A stretch of 64,000 bases of DNA from CAYJFK01 sp964369475 (GTDB lineage Bacteria; Bacillota; Clostridia; Oscillospirales; Feifaniaceae), in contig CAYJFK010000005.1 of NCBI GenBank assembly GCA_964369475.1, positions 3,205 to 67,204 of the forward strand, given 5' to 3'. The position numbers were made by a program, and so were the translations under genes. This document shows positions 45,777-53,916 of this stretch, in pieces (position 1 is the stretch's first letter; the number at the start of each line of letters is the position of its first letter). A model generated the notes under the pieces. It was not told the origin of the DNA. It did not search any database and was given only the letters and a program-made list of their open reading frames with translations.

Positions 45777-45824
45777 ATATTCCCTCTCAAATTCCTAAAC
45801 TTTTATTTAAAATATTATTAGCTA

Positions 45825-46997
45825 TCAGTAAAGCGGTATCGGCTCTCCTATTTCTTCTATTATCTCGATTTCGAATGTAAGTGTCATACCGCTATCGTCT
45901 GTCTTTATCTCGTGAACTACATCGACTATCTCGACCTCTTGCCCCACCGTCTCCACCGTTTCGGCAAGTTTCTCAAGGCAGAGTGATTTTAGCTCCTCGT
46001 CTGTTTGAACTCGTGTTAAAAGCTCCACTTCGCCAAACATTTCGACAGTGAGCGTTATAGGAATATTGACCCCAAATACCGTCGGGGCATACTCATTTAC
46101 TATTCTATCATATTCTACCCATGGAATTCCACTGTTTATGTAAAGTTTTATATCCCCAAAGGGTAAATTTAATGTATATCTTGATTTACTTTCCCCTGTA
46201 TATATCCTCGCAGTGGCCTCTCTGCTCGCAGTTATTACTCCATGTCGCCATGTGCGACCTGTTATTTTTGCATCTGCCGCAACAAATCTTGTCTCTCCCG
46301 TCTCGCTTGCAATCTCGCCCGAGACCAGTATATCCCCCCGTTGCACTACATCTCCCCTTGCTACAAGTGTAGTGCCTTTAAATACATCTATGCTCTCTAT
46401 AACACCGTCCTTAGCCGCTGCTATCGAGCGCAGACCTTCAGGGGTCAGAAAATCGGGCACAGGCACACGTTCTCTTATTTCGACAGTCGCCTCGACCCCC
46501 TTTATGTTTATTGCAATAAAGGAGAGTTCTTCCATGTCTATCATGGCAAGGCGAGATACTTCGGTTACGTCTATCCCGTCAATATATGCCCCTCTTTTTA
46601 CCCCGTGCTGCTCGAGCACAGATAACAGGGCCTCTTGATCGACATCGACACCCCCTACAATTTCTATATCCCACAAAAATAAATTTGCTCCATATATGGC
46701 AAGCACAAAAATAAGTCCTCCGAACCACAGCGCCGTGCGACCTTTATATCTGTTATATACAAAGGGTAGCCCACTGCGCCCTACCACCTTAACCCGAACC
46801 CCTGCCGCCCTTGCCGCTCTGCGAAGATGCGAAAAGAGAGATGCCCTTACCGTAAAGAACATCTCGCCCTCTCTGCGTTCTATATCCCATATGCGTATGC
46901 CGTCTCTCGAAACAAGGTTTATAAATCGCTCTATAAAAACACCTCTAACACGCACTCTTGCAGCGCCATTTAAGAGCATAAGAAATTTATTTAACAT
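45825..46997 (-). CDS. yqfD: Sporulation protein YqfD
   Basis: 390 residues: an N-terminal domain that resembles a cyclase-associated fold (about 1-85), one membrane segment (ALWFGGLIFVLAIYGANLFLW, about 90-110), and a POTRA-like extracytoplasmic part (LSVLEQHGVKRGAYIDGIDV). B. subtilis YqfD is in the sigma-E regulon and the family is present almost only in spore formers. Its molecular role is not clear. Its start overlaps the yqfC stop. Confidence 0.93.
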   Translation of the reverse strand: MLNKFLMLLNGAARVRVRGVFIERFINLVSRDGIRIWDIERREGEMFFTVRASLFSHLRRAARAAGVRVKVVGRSGLPFVYNRYKGRTALWFGGLIFVLAIYGANLFLWDIEIVGGVDVDQEALLSVLEQHGVKRGAYIDGIDVTEVSRLAMIDMEELSFIAINIKGVEATVEIRERVPVPDFLTPEGLRSIAAAKDGVIESIDVFKGTTLVARGDVVQRGDILVSGEIASETGETRFVAADAKITGRTWRHGVITASREATARIYTGESKSRYTLNLPFGDIKLYINSGIPWVEYDRIVNEYAPTVFGVNIPITLTVEMFGEVELLTRVQTDEELKSLCLEKLAETVETVGQEVEIVDVVHEIKTDDSGMTLTFEIEIIEEIGEPIPLY

Positions 46998-47269
46998 TAT
47001 TTAAACTCAACCCTCACAATCTCGCCTCTTATCACTGCGGCGCTCGGCGTTACTCCGCCTAAATCGAGCCCGACCCCCGTCACTTCAAGCAAAACGCTAC
47101 CTGCAAGAAGGCGTACAAATTTATCGTCGTAGTCGAGCACTCCCCTATGACCGTCTATAAAGAGCTCCCTATTGCCCGACATCTCGATTTTCGGCAGACC
47201 CGATACTGCCTCCCAAGGCAAATCAAGCCCATTTACGATTTCATTTTTAAGCCGCCACTTCTTTTTCAT
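46997..47269 (-). CDS. yqfC: Sporulation protein YqfC
   Basis: 90 residues, YabP/YqfC family: beta-rich small protein with the pattern LPWEAVSGLPKIEMSGNREL and a conserved D-Y-D-x-x-x-V-R-L core. It is a sigma-E-dependent mother-cell gene in B. subtilis, and the same-fold protein YabP contributes to spore coat assembly. First gene of the run, preceded by GGAGGTG and a sigma-E-like promoter. Confidence 0.92.
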   Translation of the reverse strand: MKKKWRLKNEIVNGLDLPWEAVSGLPKIEMSGNRELFIDGHRGVLDYDDKFVRLLAGSVLLEVTGVGLDLGGVTPSAAVIRGEIVRVEFK

Positions 47270-47292
47270 ATATCCACCTCCGTTTTACTATA

Positions 47293-47321
47293 ATGTTATG
47301 AGAAGGTGCCTTTATATATGC
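47293..47321 (-). promoter_or_regulatory. Sigma-E-like promoter of yqfC
   Basis: Minus strand GCATATAT (47314-47321), 13-bp spacer, CATAACAT (47293-47300), starting transcription near 47286. yqfC is a known sigma-E gene, so this site serves as an internal control for the consensus used at sipL and at the recombinase operon. Confidence 0.65.
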
Positions 47322-47374
47322 TGTGTGACTTTTGTATAAAGCCCCATCGACCATTACAAAAATGGAGGTTTAAA

Positions 47375-48307
47375 ATGGTTATTTTAGCTGTTATCATTCT
47401 AATTCTACTCCTTCCCGATCTGTCGGCCGCCGCCGTTTTAAAATCGGGCGCACTTGCAGTTACCGTCGTTTTACCCTCGCTCTTTCCAATGCTCGTTTTA
47501 TCGTCGCTATTTACATCGTCAAACACATCAAAAAAGCTAAGCCCCACACTATCCTGTCTTGCAATTGGGCTTGTAGCCGGCTTTCCCGTTGGGGCGGCCA
47601 CTGTGCAAAACTATGTGGAAAATGGGGATATCTCGGAAGATAGAGCATCGCTTATGCTCCCTTGGTGCAACAACGCAAGCCCCTCTTTTGTGGTCGGCTT
47701 TGTCGGCGCTTCGCTTTGGGGTAGCGTGCAGGTAGGCTGGATTTTGTATTTTTGCCATGTGTTATCGGCTATTTTACTTGCGTTTTTTATGAGCAGAGGG
47801 CAAAAGAGAGAAGTTTTTCAAAGGCATGTCCTAAAGCAGTCCTTTTCAAGCTCACTTACTCAAGCCGTCAAAAGGGCGGCAACTTCTTGCATTAATATAA
47901 CGGCTTTTATTGTGTTTTTCGGTGTCGTTGTGGCAATAATCGAGCACTTTTTTGGCGCTCTGCCCTCCCTCTTAATCGGAACGATCGAGCTAACCCAAGG
48001 GGTGGCACGGGCGATGGGTATGGGCGAGATGCCACGAATTGTACTGGCTGTTCAGGCGGCTATATTGGCATTTGCAGGCTTTTCGGTGCTCTTCCAAGTT
48101 CGCTCTGTCACGACAGTTTCCATGAAATACTACCTCCCATGTAAGATAGTGCAAAGCGGCGTTGCAGCGGCTCTTACATATGCCGCCTTTACATTTTTCA
48201 CAGCGACGCACCCCGAAACAATTGCGGTAGTAGGTGCACCTTTGGCGCTCTCGCCACTCGGTCTTGCCCTAAGCGGAGTTATTATTATTTTATATCTATT
48301 TTTGTAG
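47375..48307 (+). CDS. ylbJ: Sporulation membrane protein YlbJ
   Basis: 310 residues, about eight membrane helices with two nucleoside-recognition (Gate-like) halves: VVLPSLFPMLVLSSLF, GLVAGFPVGAATV, CNNASPSFVVGFVG. YlbJ is a sigma-E-dependent protein needed for normal spore formation, and was proposed to act with YqhR in moving material between mother cell and forespore. The ATG at 47375 is preferred over the ATG at 47306 because GGAGG lies 6 nt before it and the first helix starts at once. Divergent from yqfC. Confidence 0.88.
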   Translation: MVILAVIILILLLPDLSAAAVLKSGALAVTVVLPSLFPMLVLSSLFTSSNTSKKLSPTLSCLAIGLVAGFPVGAATVQNYVENGDISEDRASLMLPWCNNASPSFVVGFVGASLWGSVQVGWILYFCHVLSAILLAFFMSRGQKREVFQRHVLKQSFSSSLTQAVKRAATSCINITAFIVFFGVVVAIIEHFFGALPSLLIGTIELTQGVARAMGMGEMPRIVLAVQAAILAFAGFSVLFQVRSVTTVSMKYYLPCKIVQSGVAAALTYAAFTFFTATHPETIAVVGAPLALSPLGLALSGVIIILYLFL

Positions 48308-48375
48308 CCGGTTTAGTTATTTCAAATTTTTTGTGTCCAAAAACGCAACTATGTTAATTCTTTTTGTGTATACTA

Positions 48376-48404
48376 TTGCTAATTTTTACATAATGTTATA
48401 TAAT
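48376..48404 (+). promoter_or_regulatory. glmS: Promoter of the glmS transcript
   Basis: TTGCTA (48376-48381), 17-bp spacer, TATAAT (48399-48404); start near 48411, about 40 nt before the ribozyme cleavage site. The -35 is a 4/6 match. Confidence 0.55.
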
Positions 48405-48439
48405 ATTCGGGTCAGCAAAGGGGTGATATATGAATAGCT

Positions 48440-48620
48440 TATAAGTGTAAAGCGCCGGTGCCGCAAATGCGGCGGACGAGGTGAGAGTTTATCGAATTTT
48501 CGGCGGATGCTCTCCGGCTTAACTTGCAGTCGTTATAAGGCATACAAATTGGGCGGCAACGTCAAGACAAAGATGCTTTTTGCAAGGGGCAACAAACAAA
48601 TAAGGCTGAATATTTTTATA
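48440..48620 (+). ncRNA. glmS: glmS ribozyme-riboswitch
   Basis: Self-cleaving RNA in the glmS leader. Cleavage is expected between A48451 and G48452, at A/GCGCC. The conserved core is clear: GCGCC, then GGACGAGG, then TTTATCGAATTTTCGGCGGA and a GAGAG/CTCTC stem, followed by the pseudoknotted P3-P4 region (GGGCGGCAACGTCAAGACAA). Glucosamine 6-phosphate acts as the cofactor for cleavage, and the cleaved mRNA is degraded, so the product represses its own synthesis. The 3' boundary is approximate. An ORF overlapping it (48507-48737) is spurious. Confidence 0.93.
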
Positions 48621-48681
48621 CCCGACGGCAAAAACACGGGCACGGGCAACAAAAAATATTTATATAAGGGGTTTATTTTTT

Positions 48682-50508
48682 ATGTGCGGAATTATGGGAT
48701 ATGTTGGCAAACAAAGATGTGCCAACATTTTACTTGAAGGATTAAAAACACTTGAATACAGAGGATACGATTCGGCAGGTCTTGCCTTTTTTGAAAATGG
48801 TGAGATACAAGAGGTCAAGGCGGCAGGTCGTATTGGCAACTTAGAGGAGAGAATGGCAGGCAGACTTGATGCCGAGACATTTTGCGGCATAGGCCACACA
48901 CGCTGGGCAACACACGGCGGCCCGACAGACGAGAATGCTCACCCTCATTGCAGTAACTCCATTGCATTGCTACATAACGGAATTATCGAAAACTATCTCG
49001 AGCTAAAAGAGATGCTTCTAAAAGAGGGTTATACATTTAAATCGCAGACCGATACGGAAACTGCCGCCCATCTAATCGATCTTTGCTACAAAGAGACAAA
49101 TAATTTCTTAGATGCCGTTATTATGGCGCTCGGTAAAATTAAGGGCACATATGCCTTTGGTATAATATGCAAAGACGAGCCCGACAAGCTTATATGCGTA
49201 AGGCAGGAAAACCCTCTTATAGTCGGTCTTGGCGACGGCGAGAACTTTATGGCGTCCGACCTTCCTGCATTCATTAAGTACACAAAGAGCTACTTTGTTA
49301 TGGAACCGGGCGAGATCGCCATTGTAGAGGCAGATAAGGTCACCGTTTGCGACTTTGAGAAAAACGAGATTAAAAAGGAAATAATGGAAGTAACGTGGGA
49401 TTACGGTGCGGCCGAAAAGGGCGGATACCCTCACTTTATGATTAAAGAAATTAACGAAACACCTTCCATTCTACGTACTACAATGGGTCCTCGTATGAAG
49501 GACGGCATTGTAGAGTTCGACGAGAGCGAGCTTCCCGACGAGCTACTGAAAAATTGCAAATCTATAACAATTCTCGCCTGTGGCAGTGCAATGCACGCAG
49601 GTATGGTTGCGAAAAATGTTATCGAAAGCATGTGCCGTGTTAAGGTAGATGTGGAAATAGCATCGGAATTTAGAACAAAAGAGCCGCTTTTAACTCCCGA
49701 TGATCTTGTTGTTGTTATCTCCCAGTCAGGCGAAACGCTCGATACTCTGGGGGCTCTTAAGATAGCAAAGAAAAAGGGTTGCAAAATACTCTCTGTTGTA
49801 AATGTTGTGGGATCTTCCATAGCTCGTGAGTCAGATCATGTTGTATACACATGGACAGGGCCGGAGATTGCCGTTGCGACTACAAAGGCATATTCCGCTC
49901 AGCTTGCCATTGGGTATATGATTGCCGCTCGTATGGCATTTGTAAGAGGACTTATGACAAAAGAGCAGCTTGCAAGCTTTACAGATAAGCTCGGAAAACT
50001 GCCCGACATGTGCGCAGACCTTATTGCAAGAGAGGACGAGTTTAAGGAAATAGCGGAAAAATACAAGCACTACGAAGACATGTTCTTCTTAGGCCGTGGG
50101 CTCGACTATGCACTTGTAATGGAGGGCAGTCTTAAGCTAAAAGAAATTTCCTACATGCACAGCGAAGCATACCCTGCGGGCGAGCTAAAGCACGGTACAA
50201 TCTCGCTTGTAACAAGCGATGTGCCTGTTGTCTCTGTTATTACACAGACAGATCTTGCAGACAGAATGGTATCCAACACAAAGGAAGTTAATGCAAGAGA
50301 GGCAAGAGTGCTTGTAATTTGTAGGGAAGACGTTAAGGAAGCCCTATATTTTGCAAACGACATTATAACAATTCCAAACTTCGACGATATGCTAATGGCT
50401 TCACTTGCCGTTATACCCTTACAGCTTATTTCCTATCACATTTCCGTTATGAGAGATTGCGACGTAGATAAGCCGAGAAACCTTGCAAAATCGGTAACGG
50501 TTGAATAA
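48682..50508 (+). CDS. glmS: Glutamine-fructose-6-phosphate aminotransferase GlmS
   Basis: 608 residues, normal length. The N-terminal glutaminase has the nucleophile Cys directly after Met (MCGIMGYVG); two SIS sugar-isomerase domains follow (ACGSAMHAGMV, SQSGETLDTLGAL) and the C terminus ends in PRNLAKSVTVE. It makes glucosamine 6-phosphate from fructose 6-phosphate and glutamine, the first step towards UDP-GlcNAc for peptidoglycan. Controlled by the ribozyme in its leader. Confidence 0.98.
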   Translation: MCGIMGYVGKQRCANILLEGLKTLEYRGYDSAGLAFFENGEIQEVKAAGRIGNLEERMAGRLDAETFCGIGHTRWATHGGPTDENAHPHCSNSIALLHNGIIENYLELKEMLLKEGYTFKSQTDTETAAHLIDLCYKETNNFLDAVIMALGKIKGTYAFGIICKDEPDKLICVRQENPLIVGLGDGENFMASDLPAFIKYTKSYFVMEPGEIAIVEADKVTVCDFEKNEIKKEIMEVTWDYGAAEKGGYPHFMIKEINETPSILRTTMGPRMKDGIVEFDESELPDELLKNCKSITILACGSAMHAGMVAKNVIESMCRVKVDVEIASEFRTKEPLLTPDDLVVVISQSGETLDTLGALKIAKKKGCKILSVVNVVGSSIARESDHVVYTWTGPEIAVATTKAYSAQLAIGYMIAARMAFVRGLMTKEQLASFTDKLGKLPDMCADLIAREDEFKEIAEKYKHYEDMFFLGRGLDYALVMEGSLKLKEISYMHSEAYPAGELKHGTISLVTSDVPVVSVITQTDLADRMVSNTKEVNAREARVLVICREDVKEALYFANDIITIPNFDDMLMASLAVIPLQLISYHISVMRDCDVDKPRNLAKSVTVE

Positions 50509-50518
50509 TTTAGTGCCA

Positions 50519-50547
50519 AAGGGTGCTACAATATATGTAGCACCCTT
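50519..50547 (+). terminator. Terminator of glmS
   Basis: AAGGGTGCTACA / TGTAGCACCCTT stem; the T-run comes some bases later (ATTTTTTT). Confidence 0.8.
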
Positions 50548-50595
50548 AAATTTCAGATTTTTTTAAGACTTCCGAAAAAGGACAGTATAATTTTT

Positions 50596-50826
50596 ATGGG
50601 AATTTTCAAAAGCAAAAAGACAATATTTTCAAGAGAGATTCGACCTGCCTGCATGTATTGCCGATTTGGCCGTAGCGTAGCAGGGACAGAAGATGTAAGT
50701 TGCCCTCGCAAGGGGGTTGTGGCGCAGGACTATTCCTGTCGCCGCTTTGAGTATGATGCGACCAAAAGAGTGCCTATGAAAAAGGCAGCTCTGCCCGAAT
50801 TTAAGGACGAGGATTTTACACTGTAA
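50596..50826 (+). CDS. Small Cys-rich conserved protein, function unknown
   Basis: 76 residues with four Cys: C-x2-C (ACMYCRFG), then Cys in DVSCPRKGVV and SCRRFEYD, a likely zinc knuckle. The ending (DATKRVPMKKAALPEFKDEDFTL) has the conserved look of a family I have seen in other Clostridia but cannot name. It is 3 bp upstream of the DacF-like gene and may be co-translated with it. Confidence 0.75.
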   Translation: MGIFKSKKTIFSREIRPACMYCRFGRSVAGTEDVSCPRKGVVAQDYSCRRFEYDATKRVPMKKAALPEFKDEDFTL

Positions 50827-50829
50827 CAA

Positions 50830-52137
50830 ATGATGAAGCGACTATCCGTATTTGTATTTATTTTTGCATTTATAATGTCTGTAACAGCGCCAATAGGCGC
50901 AGCCTTCTCTCACCCGACAGTGGCGAGTAAGTCTGCGCTTGTTATTGCGCCCGATACAGGGGACATAATATATAGTTATAACGACTTAGAGCGCCGCTCC
51001 CCTTCTTCGCTTGTAAAACTTATGACAGCACTTGTCGTGCTCGACAATGTGCCCGATTTGGAAGTGGAAGTAACGGTATCTGCACAGGCCGTTGCCGATC
51101 TATCGGGCTTTGCCGTCGCCTCGCTTAGGGAGGGTGAGATATTATCGGTCGAGGATCTTTTGTATTGCCTACTCCTCCCCTCCGGTGCAGATGCCGCAAA
51201 CGCTCTTGCAGAATATGTCGGCGGAGATCTTACATCGTTTGTCGGCATGATGAATGAGTATGCCTCAAAACTCGGCATGAACAGTACAAATTTTGCAAAC
51301 CCTCACGGTGGCGAAGATGAAGCGCAGTATTCCACAGCGGCAGACCTTGCCATACTCGGCACTCATGCCATAAAAAACCAGCAATTAGCTGACATTGTTG
51401 ACATACAATATAAGCGTATACCAAGAACAAACTTATATAACGAGCGGCATTTTTACTCGAACAATGCCCTTGTAGTTTCAAGCGCTGACCGCCGAGAGGT
51501 AGAGGATTATTACTACCGCTACGCAACAGGACTTATGACCGGCTACTCCCCAAGTGCAGGTCAGAATATTATTGCCTCCTCGACAAGAGACGGGCTTACA
51601 CTTATTACGGTCGTGCTCGGCGGCACACCCGACGAGGTGACAGGGCTTGACGGGCATTACACCGATGCGATTAACCTTATGAACTGGTGCTACGAAACAT
51701 ACGGGCTAACAACGGTACTCGACAATTTAGAGCCTGTTTCGGAAGCCCCTATCGGTCTATCAGGTCTTACCGACACGATAACGCTTGTAGCCCCTGTCGA
51801 ATATAAGGCAATAATACCGAGCTCTATCGATCCGAGCGAGCTAACTCGAGAGGTAACGGTTGACGAGAGCATAGAAGCACCTATTACAAAGGGCGATAAA
51901 CTTGGCACTGTCACATTTTCGTACGACGATGTTGTATATGGTAGCAGTCCTCTCGTTGCACAATCTGATGTCGAACGTAGTTTTCTGCTCTTTGTTTTAA
52001 GCAGAATAACAGATTTTTTATCAAGCCCTTGGGTATATTTATCAATATCTGCATTAGTTGCACTTGTAATTATGTATGCCATTTTTATGATAAGGCATAA
52101 CAAAAAAAGAAAACGAGGTGGCAAATACAGAGGGTAG
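50830..52137 (+). CDS. DacF-like D-Ala-D-Ala carboxypeptidase (S11), possibly inactive
   Basis: 435 residues. Signal peptide (FVFIFAFIMSVTAPIGAAFS), S11 transpeptidase-like domain (about 30-275), a C-terminal extension and a membrane anchor (about 395-417) with a basic tail. The catalytic S-x-x-K tetrad is present (SSLVKLMTA). The second motif, usually SGN, reads SGADAAN; the third, usually KTG, reads MTG in GLMTGYSPSAG. Loss of the KTG lysine is unusual and suggests reduced or absent carboxypeptidase activity. Homologues trim peptidoglycan stem peptides, including during sporulation (DacB, DacF). Whether this is a sporulation gene is not shown. Confidence 0.85.
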   Translation: MMKRLSVFVFIFAFIMSVTAPIGAAFSHPTVASKSALVIAPDTGDIIYSYNDLERRSPSSLVKLMTALVVLDNVPDLEVEVTVSAQAVADLSGFAVASLREGEILSVEDLLYCLLLPSGADAANALAEYVGGDLTSFVGMMNEYASKLGMNSTNFANPHGGEDEAQYSTAADLAILGTHAIKNQQLADIVDIQYKRIPRTNLYNERHFYSNNALVVSSADRREVEDYYYRYATGLMTGYSPSAGQNIIASSTRDGLTLITVVLGGTPDEVTGLDGHYTDAINLMNWCYETYGLTTVLDNLEPVSEAPIGLSGLTDTITLVAPVEYKAIIPSSIDPSELTREVTVDESIEAPITKGDKLGTVTFSYDDVVYGSSPLVAQSDVERSFLLFVLSRITDFLSSPWVYLSISALVALVIMYAIFMIRHNKKRKRGGKYRG

Positions 52138-52450
52138 ATACATCTATAAAGAAAAAAACTTTGCAACGTGATTTTAACATACTGTTCTATTGACTTTTTT
52201 AGTGCAATTTGTTATAATTTATTTTATAATTTTAGAAAAATCGAAAGGTTTTCACCATACCTATATGGACTTAAATTTGTTAGATACAGACGATAGCGGC
52301 CCCTATTTATGCTCGAATTTGTTTACTTTTTCGAGGCATTTTGAGGTGTTGCCATCAAAAAACAATAGAATATTAATCGAAGCTAAACACGGCATTACCG
52401 CTTGTGTTTAGTTTTGTTTTTTATTAATAATTAAAAGGAGAACACAAATT
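52138..52450 (+). promoter_or_regulatory. Leader region with promoter and terminator hairpin before the CNNM gene
   Basis: TTGACT (52190-52195), 17 bp, TATAAT (52213-52218) starts a leader of about 225 nt. Near its end CTAAACAC .. GTGTTTAG (52383-52411) is followed by TTTTGTTTTTT, an intrinsic terminator placed about 30 nt before the gene's own AAGGAG site. A short ORF from about 52265 ends at the hairpin. Premature termination controlled by a ligand or by leader translation is likely. I cannot match it to a known riboswitch; an M-box was considered and not supported. Confidence 0.55.
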
Positions 52451-53713
52451 ATGGCAGACCCTGATATTCCCATTTTGCTGGCAATTATTTTTTGCATAGC
52501 GCTGTCGGCTTTTTTCTCGTCGACCGAAACGGCATTTTCCAGCCTTAACAAAATTAGGCTAAAAAATCAAGTTAAGAACAACGTGAAAGGCGCAGCTCTT
52601 GCATACGAAATGTCGGAGAAATTCGACAAGGTTTTGTCGACTATATTAATTGGAAACAACATTGTAAATATAGTGTCGGCCTCCCTTGCAACGGTATTTT
52701 TTACCCAGATTATGGTCGGCAACGAATCGGCCGCCATTACACTGTCGACAGTTGTGATGACAATTACCGTTTTGATCTTCGGCGAGATTACCCCAAAGAC
52801 ACTTGCAAAGGAATTTCCCGAAAAATTCGCTATTGCCAGCGCACCGACACTTCGCTTTTTCATGATAATACTAACGCCGCTAAACTTCCCTTTTACTCTA
52901 TGGAAGAAACTACTAAACAAGATCTTCAACTTTAAAGAGCAGCCGAGCGTAAGCGACGAGGAGCTTATTACAATTGTTGAAGATGCCGAGGAAAAGGGTG
53001 GTCTTAATGAATACGAGAGCACACTTATTTGCTCTGCCATCGGATTTGACGACAGAGAGGTTGCCGATATTATGACCTCTCGCCCTGATATAGAGGCCGT
53101 CGATGTAAGTCTTTCGATGGAAGAAATAAGAAATTTTTTCTACGAGCACGAGTTTTCTCGCCTTCCTGTTTATGATGGCAATATAGATCGTGTATTAGGC
53201 TTTGTGCATCAGCATGATTTTTACAGAGCTCTGCACGAAGGGGCGACAAGTGTTGAGGGCATTATAAACCCGATTGATGATACAATTTCCACCGCTAAGA
53301 TTTCCGACCTATTTAGAAGACTGCAAAAAAGCAAGTCTCACATTTGTATTGTTGTAGACGAGTTTGGCTCTACCATGGGAATTGTTACAATAGAGGACAT
53401 TATAGAGGAGCTTGTAGGCGAGATATACGACGAGCACGACGAAGAAGTTAAAAACTTCACTTACTCCGACGATAATATTTGCACCGTTTTATGTTCGACC
53501 GACATAGATCTGTTTTTTGAGACCTTTAACATCGAGTACGACATAGAAAAGCTTGGCAACATTAAGACTGTTGGCGGTTGGGTTATAGGAATTATGGGTC
53601 ATATACCACAAGTTGGAGATGCATTTACATTTAAGGATATTGTCGTTACAGTTTCTAAAACCGACTTTAGAAGGCTACTTGAGATAGAGGTTATACCTTC
53701 GGATAAAAATTAA
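52451..53713 (+). CDS. CNNM/CorC-family transport protein (DUF21, CBS pair, CorC_HlyC)
   Basis: 420 residues. N-terminal DUF21 membrane domain with the SSTETAFSSLN signature and about four helices (residues 1-175), two CBS domains (about 200-325; MTSRPDIEAVDV, HICIVVDEFGSTMGIVT) and a C-terminal CorC_HlyC domain (about 340-415). Family members export or regulate magnesium or cobalt in bacteria and are often misnamed haemolysins. A leader with a terminator suggests the gene responds to a metal or metabolite. Confidence 0.9.
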   Translation: MADPDIPILLAIIFCIALSAFFSSTETAFSSLNKIRLKNQVKNNVKGAALAYEMSEKFDKVLSTILIGNNIVNIVSASLATVFFTQIMVGNESAAITLSTVVMTITVLIFGEITPKTLAKEFPEKFAIASAPTLRFFMIILTPLNFPFTLWKKLLNKIFNFKEQPSVSDEELITIVEDAEEKGGLNEYESTLICSAIGFDDREVADIMTSRPDIEAVDVSLSMEEIRNFFYEHEFSRLPVYDGNIDRVLGFVHQHDFYRALHEGATSVEGIINPIDDTISTAKISDLFRRLQKSKSHICIVVDEFGSTMGIVTIEDIIEELVGEIYDEHDEEVKNFTYSDDNICTVLCSTDIDLFFETFNIEYDIEKLGNIKTVGGWVIGIMGHIPQVGDAFTFKDIVVTVSKTDFRRLLEIEVIPSDKN

Positions 53714-53822
53714 TTGTTTGTTTGATAATTATTTAACCGCCTTATTCTGTTAAGGTAAGTGAAGTTTTTTGGGATAAATTGTGTAAAATTTTCGAATTTA
53801 CAAATTTTTGTCACATTTACTA

Positions 53823-53851
53823 TTGATTGATTTATTCAAAGGTGCTATAAT
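53823..53851 (+). promoter_or_regulatory. Sigma-A promoter of the FMN-binding lipoprotein gene
   Basis: TTGATT (53823-53828), 17-bp spacer, TATAAT (53846-53851); leader of about 60 nt with AGGAGG before the ATG. Confidence 0.75.
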
Positions 53852-53916
53852 ATGTTTTGTATTTGGGAATTAGCCCAAATAATTTTGACCCATTTAATTT
53901 AGGAGGATTTTAAAAG

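Noticed and set aside
48507..48737. 76-codon ORF upstream of glmS
   Set aside because: It lies over the glmS ribozyme and runs into the glmS gene in another frame; the base pattern is explained by the RNA structure.
52219..52420. M-box magnesium riboswitch before the CNNM gene
   Set aside because: The conserved M-box core sequences (such as the GGTGAGGCTCC block) are absent. Only the general layout of a terminator-controlled leader is supported.
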